From an uncultured Granulosicoccaceae bacterium (GTDB taxonomy: Bacteria; Pseudomonadota; Gammaproteobacteria; Granulosicoccales; Granulosicoccaceae): DNA of 44,655 nt. A model generated the notes under the pieces. It saw only the letters and a list, made by a program, of their open reading frames with translations, did not search any database and was not told where the DNA came from. This document shows, one piece after another, positions 9,110 through 18,280 of this stretch (positions are counted from its first letter, which is position 1; every line of letters starts with the position of its first letter). The DNA lies in contig CALDUO010000043.1 of assembly GCA_937923745.1 (NCBI GenBank), positions 1 through 44,655 of the forward strand. The letters are read 5' to 3'. The position numbers and the translations under genes are program-made.

Positions 9110-9214
9110 ACACGCCACAGGTACACACGACCAAGGCATCCACACTCAAGCCACTTACGCCCAAGGCACTTACGCCCAAGGCACGTACGCCCAAGGCACG
9201 CTCGGCCCAGGTGA
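9110..9214. repeat. 15-bp tandem array, seven copies
   Basis: Units start every 15 bp from 9110 to 9200. The middle three (9155, 9170, 9185) are nearly identical to TTACGCCCAAGGCAC, and the outer ones are progressively degenerate. This pattern fits slippage expansion in the centre with decay at the edges. Confidence 0.92.
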
Positions 9215-9428
9215 TTATTCCCCGCCACTCCACTGTCATCTTGGGGTTCTTTGGGGCTCGCGGTTGCTATGTGCACGGGTGCCCAGCAGCCTTCCTCTCG
9301 CCGCTGTAGCTGTCGCGACGTAATCGATAGGCCCTCGTCGTTAAATCGCGTTGTCCAGGATACTGTTCTGGTGCACCTGTCCTGATTGCAGGGTTGGATG
9401 GTCGTTCTGGATGTCGGTCTGGCTCGAT

Positions 9429-9559
9429 GGCCAGGTTCACTGGCTAGGTTCACTGGCCAGGTTCACTGGTTTGGGTCGCTGGTTTGAGTCTCTGGTTTGG
9501 GTTCTCTGGCTGGTTCTTCAGTCTGGGTCGCCTGTCTGGGTCAAAAGCCCGGGTCAAAA
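9429..9559. repeat. 13-bp tandem array, ten copies
   Basis: Units start at 9429, 9442, 9455, 9468, 9481, 9494 (14 bp), 9508, 9521, 9534 and 9547. The first three are GGCCAGGTTCACT-like, the middle ones GGTTTGGGTCGCT-like and the last ones GTCTGGGTCAAAA-like, so the unit drifts along the array. The 13-bp period excludes a coding repeat. Confidence 0.92.
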
Positions 9560-9893
9560 GCCGGGGCCCGTTAGATTTGGTCTCAGCAGATTTGGCTTGG
9601 ATGCCCCGGTGCACTTAATCACCGCTGTTGATTGGCCGTGTTTTCCACCTGAATTCTCTCTGGTGACGGGTTACGTCACAAAACCCTGGCACGGGGAATG
9701 ACGATGAGTTCTTCATGTCGTCCGTGGTGCGTGTTTTGGGAATTGTAAGAATCAATGTTTGTTGATCTGCAATGTCTCAGTAAGGACACCATCGAGTCGA
9801 AATCAGGTTATAATCACGGGTTAGCTGGAACAGGGTGGTATTTGTCACCTTGGTGCAGCAGCGGCGCATCGTCTGGCCGTTGCCGCAAGATAT

Positions 9894-9978
<85 letters not shown>

Positions 9979-9984
9979 TACAAT

Positions 9985-10025
9985 GACCCGCACGACCCCT
10001 GGTGGTCGGTGTGCGGTCCTTTTTT
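9985..10025 (+). terminator. Intrinsic terminator after tRNA-Leu
   Basis: GACC, GCAC and GACC on the 5' side (from 9985) face GGTC, GTGC and GGTC on the 3' side (to 10018). The GC-rich hairpin is followed by CCTTTTTT at 10019-10025. It separates the tRNA cluster from tig. Confidence 0.85.
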
Positions 10026-10112
10026 AACCGTGGCCTGGCTTCATTGCTCACAATCCCGGAACGCTCTTTCACGTTCTGCGCAGGCCTTGAATCAGGTATC
10101 AGAGATCACCTA

Positions 10113-11468
10113 ATGCAAGTATCAGTTGAAACAACATCCGGCCTCGAGCGCAAAATGACGGTGGACGTCCCCACCGAAGGCCTGGGTGCGAAAATCAATG
10201 ACAAGCTTCAGTCCATTGCCAAGACGGCACGTCTGAATGGTTTCAGACCCGGCAAGGTGCCGCTGTCCGTTGTGCGTAAGCGTTATGGTGAGCAAGTGCG
10301 TGGTGAAGTGGTCAGTGACATGATCATGGAGACCATGCAAAGCGCCATGGAGCAAGAAAAATTGCGTGTGGCCGGACAGCCACGGCTAGAGGCGTTCCCC
10401 GATCTCGAATCTATCGACGATAACCTGTCCTACACAGCGGTATTTGAGGTTTACCCCGAATTCGATCCGGTCTACGAGTCTGGCATTAAAGTGGAAAAGC
10501 CTGCGGTAACCATTGAATCTTCAGACGTCGACACTATGGTAGAGAATCTGCGCAAGCAACGTATTCACTACCACGATACCGATCGCGCAGCTGCCAACGA
10601 CGACCAAATCACTATCGACTTCGTAGGCAGTATTGACGGCGTACCTTTCGAGGGCGGCGCGGCTGAGAAAACACCGTTGGTGCTGGGCTCCGGCTCGATG
10701 ATTCCGGGGTTTGAAGAGCAACTCATGGGCGTTGTGGCTGGCGAAGAGAAAACCATCAAGGTGAGCTTTCCCGAGAACTACCAGGCGCAAGAATTGGCCG
10801 GTAAGGAAGCGGAGTTTTTGATCAACGTGCATGCAGTGGCAGAACCGCATTTGCCCGAGCTGGACGAGGACACCATCAAGAGCTTTGGTATCGAAGACGG
10901 CACGCTTGAGAGCCTTCGCGCTGACATCGAAAAAAATATGCAAAGAGAGCTCGATCAGCGTGTTAATGCCAACGTAAAGCAGCAGGTCATGAGCGGGCTG
11001 CTAGAATTAAACAGCATTGAGGTCCCGTCCGCATTGGTGGGTCAGGAGATCGGCAGATTACGTGAGCAATTGGCACAACAAATGCCGGAAGAAATGCGTG
11101 AAAAGGCAGCAACCAGCGAGATGCTGCCAGACGACATGTTCGCCGAAGAAGCAGGCCGCCGGGTCACTCTGGGTCTGGTCATGGGCGAGATCATCAAGAA
11201 AGACGATATCAAGGCGACTGACGACGATGTCAGGGCTCATGTCGAAAGCATGGCCGCGTCTTACGAGAACCCGGAAGCCGTAGTCGAGTACTACATGGGT
11301 AACGAGGAATTCCTTGAAAACGTTCAGGGAGTTGTTGTCGAAGAACTGGTGACCCAACGGATTGTCGAACACGCAGAAGTGTCAGACAAACCAATGACTT
11401 TTCAGGAAATCATGAATCCCGCACCGCCTGAGGCGGAAGCGGAAACAGAGACCGAACAGGAGAGCTAG
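10113..11468 (+). CDS. tig: Trigger factor (ribosome-associated chaperone and prolyl isomerase)
   Basis: Binds ribosomal protein L23 at the exit tunnel and folds nascent chains. The 451-residue product has the N-terminal ribosome-binding domain with the signature GFRPGKVP at 43-50. An FKBP-type isomerase domain covers about 155-240 (ITIDFVG through FPENYQ), and the helical C-terminal cradle ends in an acidic tail. The frame is open further upstream, but the ATG at 10113 gives the canonical start [14 protein letters not shown]; the upstream codons overlap the tRNA-Leu terminator. It is followed by clpP after 5 bp. Confidence 0.96.
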   Translation: MQVSVETTSGLERKMTVDVPTEGLGAKINDKLQSIAKTARLNGFRPGKVPLSVVRKRYGEQVRGEVVSDMIMETMQSAMEQEKLRVAGQPRLEAFPDLESIDDNLSYTAVFEVYPEFDPVYESGIKVEKPAVTIESSDVDTMVENLRKQRIHYHDTDRAAANDDQITIDFVGSIDGVPFEGGAAEKTPLVLGSGSMIPGFEEQLMGVVAGEEKTIKVSFPENYQAQELAGKEAEFLINVHAVAEPHLPELDEDTIKSFGIEDGTLESLRADIEKNMQRELDQRVNANVKQQVMSGLLELNSIEVPSALVGQEIGRLREQLAQQMPEEMREKAATSEMLPDDMFAEEAGRRVTLGLVMGEIIKKDDIKATDDDVRAHVESMAASYENPEAVVEYYMGNEEFLENVQGVVVEELVTQRIVEHAEVSDKPMTFQEIMNPAPPEAEAETETEQES

Positions 11469-11473
11469 CCCTG

Positions 11474-12118
11474 ATGATGCAATCAGCATCTGCGCCACAA
11501 ATGCACATCCAGGTGGTGGAGGAAACACCACGTGGTTCCATTGGATACGACATTTACTCACGGCTCCACAAGGAGCGCGTGATCTTCCTGATTGGTGAAG
11601 TGCATGACCACATGGCTAATTTGCTGGTAGCCCAGCTTCTGTACCTCGAATCAGAAAATCCTGACAAGGACATCTCGCTGTACATTAATTCGCCTGGTGG
11701 TTCGGTGAGTGCGGGTATGGCCATTTACGACACCATGCAGTTCATTAAGCCTGATGTCAGCACACTGTGTATCGGCCAAGCGGCCAGCATGGGGTCCTTT
11801 TTGCTCGCTGGTGGTGCAAAAGGCAAGCGTTTCTGCCTGCCGCATTCGAGGGTCATGATTCATCAGCCGATGGGCGGTGTCCGTGGTCAGGCCACCGATA
11901 TCGACATCCACGCCACAGAGATTCTGTCAGTGCGTGACAGACTTAATGGATTGTTGGCAAAGCATACCGGCCAAAGTGTCGATAAGGTTGCCAGCGACAC
12001 CGAGCGAGACAATTTTATGACGGCGGAAGAGGCACAGGCTTATGGCCTGGTTGACCGTGTCGTCACATCTCGCGTAGAAGAATTGCAGAAGATCGGCGCG
12101 AATGCCGACAATACCTGA
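11474..12118 (+). CDS. clpP: ATP-dependent Clp protease proteolytic subunit ClpP
   Basis: Serine protease that forms the tetradecameric chamber served by ClpX or ClpA. In the 214-residue product the catalytic triad is Ser105 (GQAASMGS), His130 (RVMIHQP) and Asp179 (TERDNF). The handle and head motifs [15 protein letters not shown] are present. The N-terminus [21 protein letters not shown] includes a short propeptide. The TGATG start sits 5 bp after tig, suggesting coupling; clpX follows after 119 bp. Confidence 0.98.
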   Translation: MMQSASAPQMHIQVVEETPRGSIGYDIYSRLHKERVIFLIGEVHDHMANLLVAQLLYLESENPDKDISLYINSPGGSVSAGMAIYDTMQFIKPDVSTLCIGQAASMGSFLLAGGAKGKRFCLPHSRVMIHQPMGGVRGQATDIDIHATEILSVRDRLNGLLAKHTGQSVDKVASDTERDNFMTAEEAQAYGLVDRVVTSRVEELQKIGANADNT

Positions 12119-12237
12119 TCAGTGCTGCATTTGGCCTGTGAACGCAGCTGAATAAATTGAATTGACGGGCTGTAAATCTTGAAAATCCGGTCAAAACACG
12201 GCAAGGTTGATTAATGGCAAGTCCGAGGCACGATTGA

Positions 12238-13533
12238 ATGAGTGACCAAGAAGAAAAAAAAGACGACGGAAAGCTGCTCTATTGCTCATTTTGTGGCAAG
12301 AGTCAGCATGAGGTACGCAAGCTAATTGCGGGACCGTCTGTCTTTATTTGTGATGAATGCGTCGATTTATGTAACGACATCATCACAGAAGAAATGCAGG
12401 AGCAGGCGGCCAGCGGCGAAAGCGAGCTACCGCGACCTCATGAAATAAAAGACTTGCTCGATCAATACGTGATCGGTCAGGAACAGGCTAAAAAAATCCT
12501 GTCAGTAGCGGTCTACAACCACTACAAGCGTCTTGAGTACGCTGACAAGAAAGGCGACGTCGAACTGTCGAAAAGCAATATATTGCTGATCGGGCCTACC
12601 GGATCGGGCAAAACGCTGCTGGCTGAAACACTGGCACGCACGCTCAACGTGCCGTTCACAATTGCTGACGCGACCACGCTAACCGAAGCTGGCTACGTCG
12701 GGGAAGATGTCGAGAACATCATCCAGAAGTTGCTGCAAAAGTGTGAGTACGACGTCGAGAAAGCACAGACCGGGATCGTGTATATCGATGAAATCGATAA
12801 GATCTCGCGTAAATCCGATAACCCGTCGATCACACGCGATGTGTCCGGTGAGGGTGTGCAACAGGCACTGCTAAAGCTTATTGAGGGCACCGTCGCTTCT
12901 GTGCCGCCGCAGGGTGGCAGAAAACACCCACAGCAAGAGTTCCTGCAGGTAGATACCTCCAATATCCTGTTCATCTGTGGTGGTGCGTTTGCCGGTCTCG
13001 AAAAAATTATCCGCGACCGTTCAGCCAAAGGCGGTATTGGCTTTGGTGCTGAAGTGCAATCCAAAGACAACGCCCGTAACGTGGGTGAAATGCTCGTCGA
13101 CACCGAAGCCCAGGATCTAATCCACTTTGGCCTGATCCCGGAGTTTGTTGGCCGTTTGCCGGTGGTTGCGACATTACGCGAGCTCAACGAAGAAGCACTG
13201 GTCAGAATCCTGGTAGAGCCTCGTAACGCCATTACCAAGCAGTACCAAAAACTGCTGGCAATGGACGATGTGGATATCGAATTTCGCGAAGAAGCATTAA
13301 AAGCCGTGGCGCAACGTTCGCTGGAACGTAAGACCGGAGCACGTGGACTCAGGACCATCCTTGAGAACGTGTTGCTGGAGACCATGTACGAGCTTCCACG
13401 GCTCGAAAACGTCAAGAAAGTCATTCTCGACGGCGCTGTTGTTCGTGGCGAGGCAAAACCCTATTTGCTGCTCGAAGGTCAGGAAAAAGTGATGGACGAG
13501 AACAAGTATAAAAAGGCAGCATCAGACGACTGA
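12238..13533 (+). CDS. clpX: ATP-dependent Clp protease ATP-binding subunit ClpX
   Basis: AAA+ unfoldase that feeds tagged proteins into ClpP. The 431-residue product has an N-terminal zinc domain with Cys16, Cys19, Cys38 and Cys41. Walker A GPTGSGKT is at 119-126, the pore loop GYVG near 152, Walker B VYIDEID at 181-187, and the ClpP-docking IGF loop at 267-269. Sensor 2 (KTGARGLR) lies near the C-terminus. Length and all motifs fit the family (E. coli 424). Confidence 0.98.
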   Translation: MSDQEEKKDDGKLLYCSFCGKSQHEVRKLIAGPSVFICDECVDLCNDIITEEMQEQAASGESELPRPHEIKDLLDQYVIGQEQAKKILSVAVYNHYKRLEYADKKGDVELSKSNILLIGPTGSGKTLLAETLARTLNVPFTIADATTLTEAGYVGEDVENIIQKLLQKCEYDVEKAQTGIVYIDEIDKISRKSDNPSITRDVSGEGVQQALLKLIEGTVASVPPQGGRKHPQQEFLQVDTSNILFICGGAFAGLEKIIRDRSAKGGIGFGAEVQSKDNARNVGEMLVDTEAQDLIHFGLIPEFVGRLPVVATLRELNEEALVRILVEPRNAITKQYQKLLAMDDVDIEFREEALKAVAQRSLERKTGARGLRTILENVLLETMYELPRLENVKKVILDGAVVRGEAKPYLLLEGQEKVMDENKYKKAASDD

Positions 13534-13550
13534 TCGTCAATCGTATTACC

Positions 13551-13582
13551 GGCAGGAGACAGGCAAGCGCCTGTTTCCTGTC
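13551..13582 (+). terminator. Hairpin downstream of clpX
   Basis: GGCAGGAGACAGG (13551-13563) pairs with CCTGTTTCCTGTC (13570-13582) over 13 bp with two G-U pairs and a six-base loop. It begins 17 bp after the clpX stop. No U-run follows, so it may stabilise the mRNA end and not terminate on its own. Confidence 0.6.
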
Positions 13583-13605
13583 GCCATACTCCAACCCATG
13601 CCCAC

Positions 13606-13641
13606 CCCCGCGTCCACCCCCACGTCCACCCCCACGTCCAC
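13606..13641. repeat. 12-bp tandem array, three copies
   Basis: CCCCGCGTCCAC (13606) is followed by two identical CCCCACGTCCAC units (13618, 13630). It is pyrimidine-rich on the + strand, with a half-decayed unit before it. Confidence 0.92.
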
Positions 13642-13896
13642 AATGGGCCATGTTTGAATCCTCTGCTCGCATTACACACACCAAAACCGCTTGATATTCT
13701 GGTTCTTGGCTACAGTTTCCGTGTATGCTTTTTATTGTCATACACAAACAGTTTTCGTCAGCGTTGAAGGCTTAACCGCATCTGGTTTGAACTCTGGAAC
13801 CCAATCGTGTCACGTTCCGTAAAAGCCAGTGATTTGAACCAACCAAGCCCCAAACTTTCAAAACCAACGAATAAACATTGCGGCTGTCCTGATTGG

Positions 13897-13955
13897 CCGT
13901 TAAGTTGACCGTTGTATTGCCAGTGAAGTTGCCAGCCATGTTGCCAATTAGGCGG
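13897..13955. repeat. Degenerate 12-bp array upstream of lon
   Basis: Units CCGTTAAGTTGA (13897), CCGTTGTATTG (13909, 11 bp), CCAGTGAAGTTG (13920), CCAGCCATGTTG (13932) and CCAATTAGGCGG (13944) share a CC-N-GTTG pattern. It ends 74 bp before the lon start. Confidence 0.7.
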
Positions 13956-14029
13956 AAAGATCAGTCATCGGTAGCGCTGTTGGCAGTTGATTGTTTGCAG
14001 ACGTTCCTGTTCCAAACGAGATATGCATT

Positions 14030-16492
14030 GTGACTCAAGAAAACGATAACACCACCAACGACACGGAAGAAACCGTTCATTCCGGCGAGAAAATTCCTGT
14101 CTTACCGTTACGTGACGTTGTCGTGTACCCGACGATGGTCATACCGTTATTTGTTGGACGGAAAAAATCCATCAAAGCACTTGACGTTGCGATGTCGTCC
14201 AACAAAAAAATCATGTTGGCTGCACAAACCAGCGCTGATATTGAAGAGCCAGGCGCTGACAGCATACATCGGGTGGGCACTGTTGCCACTATATTGCAGT
14301 TGCTAAAACTGCCCGATGGCACCATCAAGGTACTGGTGGAAGGACAGCAGCGAGCTATCATTCATGCCATTGAGAAAACGGAGGATGATTGGTTTGAAGC
14401 CGAGTTTGATGTGGCCGAAGAAGCCGATGAGCAGATGGACCCAAAAGAACTCGAAGTGCTGTGCCGGTCGGTGACCAGTATGTTTGATCAGTACGTCAAG
14501 CTGAACAAAAAAGTATTGCCTGAAATTCTCAGCTCATTGCCAGGTGCTGAAGATGCAGATCGGTTGGCAGATACGATTGCGATGCACATGTCGTTAAAGG
14601 TCGATGAGAAACAAACCATACTCGAGCTGTTTGATCCGGTAGATCGGCTGGAGCATCTGTTGAATATCATGGAGTCAGAACTTGACCTGTTACAGGTTGA
14701 GAAAAAGATTCGGGGTCGTGTGAAACAACAGATGGAAAAAAGTCAGCGCGAATATTATTTGAATGAGCAAATGAAAGCTATTCAAAAAGAGCTTGGCGAG
14801 ATGGACGATGTGCCCAACGAACTCGAAGAGCTGACGCGCCGTGTTGAAAAAGTGGGTCTATCGAAAGAGGCACACAAGAAAGCGACTGCCGAGCTGAATA
14901 AACTCAAGATGATGTCGCCAATGTCGGCCGAGGCAACCGTTGTCAGAAACTATATAGACACGCTGGTTGGTGTGCCGTGGAAGAAAAAATCAAAACTCAA
15001 AAATTCACTCAAAGACGCTGAAGATATTCTGGATGCCGATCACTACGGCCTCGAAAAAGTAAAAGAGAGAATACTTGAGTACCTTGCAGTGCAGAGCCGG
15101 GTCAAGCGCGCCAAAGGCCCTATTTTGTGTCTCGTCGGACCGCCGGGTGTTGGTAAAACATCGCTGGGTAAATCAATAGCGAGAGCCACAGGCCGAAAGT
15201 TTAGTCGTATGGCGTTAGGTGGCGTGCGTGATGAAGCTGAGATCAGAGGTCATCGCAGAACCTACATTGGTTCAATGCCCGGTAAGATCATGCAAAACCT
15301 GTCCAAGGTAGGCAAGCGTAATCCGCTTATCTTGCTCGACGAAATTGATAAAATGTCGACCGATTTTCGAGGTGATCCTTCATCTGCTTTGCTGGAAGTG
15401 CTTGACCCGGAGCAGAACCATACGTTCGTCGATCATTATCTGGAGGTTGAGTACGATTTGTCAGACGTGATGTTTGTGGCAACAGCCAATACCATGAATA
15501 TCCCCGAGCCGCTTCTTGATCGAATGGAAGTCATTCGAATACCGGGCTATACCGAACTCGAAAAGCAAAATATTGCCGAGCGTTACCTGGTGCCGCGTAA
15601 AATGAAAGACAACGGGCTCAAAAACGAAGAGCTCACCATTGCCGACGATACACTGATGGAGATCATCCGTAGTTATACGCGTGAGGCAGGGGTCAGGAAT
15701 CTCGAGCGTGAGATATCAAAAATCTGTCGTAAGGTAGTTCGAGAGATTATGCTCAGAACCAATCAAGAGCAATCTCAAGTGACAGTCAGCCCGGATAACC
15801 TTGATGACTACCTGGGTGTGCAGCGATTTCGCCACAGTAAGTCAGACAGCAAAAATCAAGTGGGTCAGGTTACCGGTTTGGCATGGACATCGGTGGGTGG
15901 TGAAATACTCACTATCGAATCAGCGGTTGTACCGGGTAAGGGTAAACTGACGTATACCGGTCAACTGGGTGACGTGATGCAAGAGTCTATAAAGGCTGCA
16001 ATGACAGTGGTCCGTAGTCGCCTTGAAGCACTTGGTATCAAAGCAGACTTTCATGAAAACAGTGATATCCACATACACGTTCCCGAAGGTGCAACACCCA
16101 AGGATGGTCCAAGCGCTGGCGTAGGAATGTGCACGGCGTTGGTCTCGGCGCTAACCAATGTTGCCGTTCGCGCGAATGTCGCGATGACCGGTGAGATTAC
16201 ACTGCGCGGTGAAGTGCTACCCATCGGTGGGCTAAAAGAGAAATTATTGGCCGCACAACGTAGTGGTATCGACACAGTAGTTATTCCGCTGGAGAACAAA
16301 AAGGATCTCGCGGAAATTCCGAAGGAGATACTGGAAGGGTTGGACATCAAGCCAGTCCAGTGGATCGACGAGGTGCTTGATATTGCGTTGGCGCAAACGC
16401 CGCTCAATGATCCTTCGGCGACTATCGCCGGTGCTGTAAAGCAGCCGGAAGAACGCGAGGACGATCAAACAGGCGGTGTCAGACACCACTGA
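14030..16492 (+). CDS. lon: ATP-dependent protease Lon
   Basis: Homohexameric AAA+ serine protease that degrades misfolded and regulatory proteins. From the GTG at 14030 the product has 820 residues. It shows the N domain (PVLPLRDVVVYPTMVIPLFVGR), a central coiled coil, Walker A GPPGVGKT, Walker B LILLDEIDKM, and a protease domain with Ser695 (KDGPSAGVGM) and Lys738 (GGLKEK) as the catalytic dyad. The frame opens 13 codons earlier with a TTG at 13991, but the GTG start (MTQENDN) fits better; no in-frame ATG exists nearby. The C-terminal 35 residues are charged and variable. Confidence 0.97.
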   Translation: MTQENDNTTNDTEETVHSGEKIPVLPLRDVVVYPTMVIPLFVGRKKSIKALDVAMSSNKKIMLAAQTSADIEEPGADSIHRVGTVATILQLLKLPDGTIKVLVEGQQRAIIHAIEKTEDDWFEAEFDVAEEADEQMDPKELEVLCRSVTSMFDQYVKLNKKVLPEILSSLPGAEDADRLADTIAMHMSLKVDEKQTILELFDPVDRLEHLLNIMESELDLLQVEKKIRGRVKQQMEKSQREYYLNEQMKAIQKELGEMDDVPNELEELTRRVEKVGLSKEAHKKATAELNKLKMMSPMSAEATVVRNYIDTLVGVPWKKKSKLKNSLKDAEDILDADHYGLEKVKERILEYLAVQSRVKRAKGPILCLVGPPGVGKTSLGKSIARATGRKFSRMALGGVRDEAEIRGHRRTYIGSMPGKIMQNLSKVGKRNPLILLDEIDKMSTDFRGDPSSALLEVLDPEQNHTFVDHYLEVEYDLSDVMFVATANTMNIPEPLLDRMEVIRIPGYTELEKQNIAERYLVPRKMKDNGLKNEELTIADDTLMEIIRSYTREAGVRNLEREISKICRKVVREIMLRTNQEQSQVTVSPDNLDDYLGVQRFRHSKSDSKNQVGQVTGLAWTSVGGEILTIESAVVPGKGKLTYTGQLGDVMQESIKAAMTVVRSRLEALGIKADFHENSDIHIHVPEGATPKDGPSAGVGMCTALVSALTNVAVRANVAMTGEITLRGEVLPIGGLKEKLLAAQRSGIDTVVIPLENKKDLAEIPKEILEGLDIKPVQWIDEVLDIALAQTPLNDPSATIAGAVKQPEEREDDQTGGVRHH

Positions 16493-16518
16493 TTTCCTTC
16501 AACGTCTCCTGACCTTTT

Positions 16519-16550
16519 CAGCGCCGCTTAACGTTTGGTTTGCGGCGCTG
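16519..16550 (+). terminator. Perfect 9-bp hairpin downstream of lon
   Basis: CAGCGCCGC (16519-16527) is the exact complement of GCGGCGCTG (16542-16550), with a 14-base loop, 27 bp after the lon stop. It has no downstream U-run. It also overlaps the 3' end of the possible small minus-strand gene. Confidence 0.6.
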
Positions 16551-16731
16551 ATGCCAAGATGGGTGGGGTGTCGGGTGATTCTCGTGCCAGACGTTTGGCC
16601 CCCTCCTTTACCAGCTGAACGGTGTCTGAAGCCTGTGTCGAAACGACACTGTAATAATAATTCACTTTTTGACTATCGGTAAATGATTCGGCTGTTTCAG
16701 TATCGCTGATGGTCACATCTTCATCGCTCAT
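16528..16731 (-). CDS. Possible small protein of unknown function, convergent with lon
   Basis: A 67-residue frame begins MSDEDVTISDTETAESF and ends in SPDTPPILASAPQTKR. It is acidic at the N-terminus and polar, with a YYYSVV patch, and has no signal peptide or membrane segment. The frame remains open upstream to an ATG at 16848, but that extension crosses a terminator-like hairpin. Amino acid use is more protein-like than other frames in this gap. I do not recognise a family, the ribosome site is poor, and it may be a chance frame. Confidence 0.3.
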   Translation of the reverse strand: MSDEDVTISDTETAESFTDSQKVNYYYSVVSTQASDTVQLVKEGAKRLARESPDTPPILASAPQTKR

Positions 16732-16737
16732 TTTGCC

Positions 16738-16764
16738 AAAAACACCCTGTTTTAAGGTGTTTTT
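16738..16764. terminator. Bidirectional intrinsic terminator in the lon-hupB gap
   Basis: AAAAACACC (16738-16746) pairs with GGTGTTTTT (16756-16764) around a nine-base loop. The A-run before and T-run after would give a U-tail in either direction. On + it could end lon transcription. Confidence 0.65.
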
Positions 16765-17267
16765 TGGATAAAATTTGCGGCGGACGAATTCAGCTGCTGA
16801 CAACGGTGCGGTTTGCGCAGGCCAATGTTCGATGGCCGGAATGGCCAATTTTGCAGGGTGCAGGGGGGTGTTGGGTATTGTGGTTTAGCGTTTTACGGTA
16901 TCATAGGGGCAGTACAAGCGGCTGGATGTCGAAGACATGACATCATCCGTAGCTATCATAATTTTAGGTTTTGCACCAAAAGCTATTGTTTTGCCGGTGT
17001 TTCAAACGTGTTCGGTAACCGGGATATAGCAGTGCCGGGTTAGAGCCGGATTACTACTGGGTTATAGAGCCTTTTTTAATAGGCAGCAGTCTCCTGTGAC
17101 AGGTTGTTGGAGAGCGACAGCGATGCATTTGCAATCATAATCGCAGAATCAGCATGGCATGCTACCGAGGACATACTCTGTAAAAAACGATGTTCGATTT
17201 GCGGCTGTTGGGTTTGACGTTCATTGGATGGGATTTTTGTTGGCTTGTGGTTTTTGTTGGATGTAAT

Positions 17268-17521
17268 GGACAGAAATTGATAGCCGCAAAGTAATAGCCA
17301 GAGACTTATAGCCGGAGATTAATAGCAGGAGATTAATAGCCAGAGATTAATGGCAGTAGTCCCTGAGGGAATATCCATCATGGTAATACCCATTGTGGCG
17401 ATACTCCTTGATTCAACATCCCCGGACGTATTTCAGGGGACGCACATCCCCGGACGTATATCCCAAGACTTACACCCCGGGACTTACATCACGGGACGTA
17501 CATACTGGGGAAGTGTTGCCC
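17268..17521. repeat. Near-continuous 14-bp tandem array, about 17 units in two sub-families
   Basis: The first block (17268-17351) has six 14-bp units such as AGCCGGAGATTAAT and AGCCAGAGATTAAT. After one weak unit, a second block (17368-17521) has eleven units, the best being GGACGTATATCCCA, GGACTTACATCACG and GGACGTACATACTG. The 14-bp step holds across about 250 bp while the unit sequence changes gradually from one family to the other. Confidence 0.9.
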
Positions 17522-17584
17522 GCGGATGCTTCGCCTACGGAAGTAGTACCAAGTAAAACAATGCCGTGGGAAGCAATGGCCGAG
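17510..17584. repeat. 15-bp array abutting the 14-bp array
   Basis: Five 15-bp steps from 17510 (GAAGTGTTGCCCGCG, GATGCTTCGCCTACG, GAAGTAGTACCAAGT, a decayed unit, GAAGCAATGGCCGAG). The period changes from 14 to 15 where the two arrays overlap. Confidence 0.6.
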
Positions 17585-17771
17585 ACTCACACTTAAAGGT
17601 ACAAAGGGGTTTTTCCAAGGCTTTTTGACAAAAGTGCCATCACAAAGCAGGTATATCGGCGGTATTTTTATTGAGCCTGCCAATTGTTGGATGCGATTGG
17701 TGAAAAAGGTGCTATTGTCGTTAAGTGAGTATAAGACTCCGGTGCAACACGGCGCATCGGGGTAATAAAAA

Positions 17772-17803
17772 GCTGCATAAATGACACTGTTGTATTATGC
17801 AGC
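17772..17803 (+). other. Hairpin upstream of hupB
   Basis: GCTGCATAA (17772-17780) is perfectly complementary to TTATGCAGC (17795-17803) with a 14-base loop, 90 bp before the hupB start. It may lie in the 5' leader or act as a protein-binding palindrome. Confidence 0.5.
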
Positions 17804-17893
17804 GCAAACACTGTTTAAGTCTCGTGCCCATAAAGTGGTGACCGAGCACAGTTCAACAGGCTTAAGGTGTCTTTCATTCTTTAGAGGAAAAAT

Positions 17894-18166
17894 ATGAACA
17901 AGTCAGAATTTGTAGAATCAGTTGCTGCCAAAGCAGATCTGTCAAAAGCCGACGCCGGTAAAGCGGTCGACGCAGTGCTCGAAGCAGTCACCGATGCATT
18001 AAAGTCGGGTGATCAGGTAACGCTCGTGGGGTTCGGAACTTTCCTGGTAAGGCGCCGCGAAGCACGTCAGGGTCGTAATCCCCGCACCCGTGAAATTATG
18101 GAAATCCCAGCGTCAAATGTTCCGAGTTTTAAGGCTGGTAAAGCGCTAAAGGATTCGGTAAACTAG
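17894..18166 (+). CDS. hupB: DNA-binding protein HU-beta
   Basis: Small histone-like nucleoid protein, 90 residues. It shows the HU family pattern [22 protein letters not shown] for the helical dimerisation body, [20 protein letters not shown] for the DNA-binding beta-arms, and the C-terminal [21 protein letters not shown] lies 8 bp before the ATG. Located after lon as in E. coli and Pseudomonas, which favours HupB over HupA. A tRNA-Val gene begins 12 bp after the stop codon. Confidence 0.97.
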   Translation: MNKSEFVESVAAKADLSKADAGKAVDAVLEAVTDALKSGDQVTLVGFGTFLVRRREARQGRNPRTREIMEIPASNVPSFKAGKALKDSVN

Positions 18167-18178
18167 CGCCGCGAATTT

Positions 18179-18254
18179 GGGTGCTTAGCTCAGCTGGTAG
18201 AGCATCGCCCTTACAAGGCGAGGGTCGGGGGTTCGATCCCCTCAGCACCCACCA
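18179..18254 (+). tRNA. tRNA-Val (anticodon TAC)
   Basis: 76 nt. Acceptor GGGTGCT/AGCACCC, anticodon stem TCGCC/GGCGA with loop CTTACAA, T arm GTTCGATCC, encoded CCA. It starts 12 bp after hupB, so it is probably cut from the hupB transcript. Confidence 0.97.
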
Positions 18255-18280
18255 CAAATTCAAAGGAAGCAAAGTCCTTT

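Larger units (their letters stand above)
9019..9893. other. 875-bp repeat-rich gap between tRNA-His and tRNA-Leu
   Basis: No gene is recognised. It contains a 15-bp array (9110-9214) and a 13-bp array (9429-9559). Open frames crossing the first array read as pentapeptide repeats only because 15 is divisible by three. Confidence 0.75.
13534..14029. other. Gap between clpX and lon
   Basis: 496 bp without a gene. It contains the clpX 3' hairpin, a 12-bp array (13606-13641) and a second 12-bp array (13897-13955). A heat-shock promoter for lon is expected here from other gammaproteobacteria, but I could not identify a convincing sigma-32 site. Confidence 0.7.
16765..17893. other. Repeat-dominated gap upstream of hupB
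   Basis: No gene is recognised. Bases 16765-17267 are AT-richer than the surroundings and unremarkable. Bases 17268-17584 are almost entirely short-period tandem repeat. Bases 17700-17893 should carry the hupB promoter and include a hairpin at 17772-17803. Confidence 0.7.

Noticed and set aside
9076-9453. Minus-strand frame with pentapeptide-like CLGRK repeats
   Set aside because: An artefact of the 15-bp array. Units on each side are equally degenerate at all codon positions, and no ribosome site or conserved start is seen.
12693-13424. 243-codon minus-strand frame opposite clpX
   Set aside because: Ser-rich shadow of a strongly conserved gene on the other strand, a common effect of the codon bias here; the same applies to long frames opposite hscA (6480-6974) and lpxD (38807-39460).
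13700-14029. Sigma-32 promoter for lon
   Set aside because: Segments such as TTGAAC near 13787 lack a correctly spaced CCCAT-type -10, so no site is annotated.
17268-17521. CRISPR array
   Set aside because: Units are contiguous with no spacers, only 14 bp long and degenerate, and no cas genes are present in the window.
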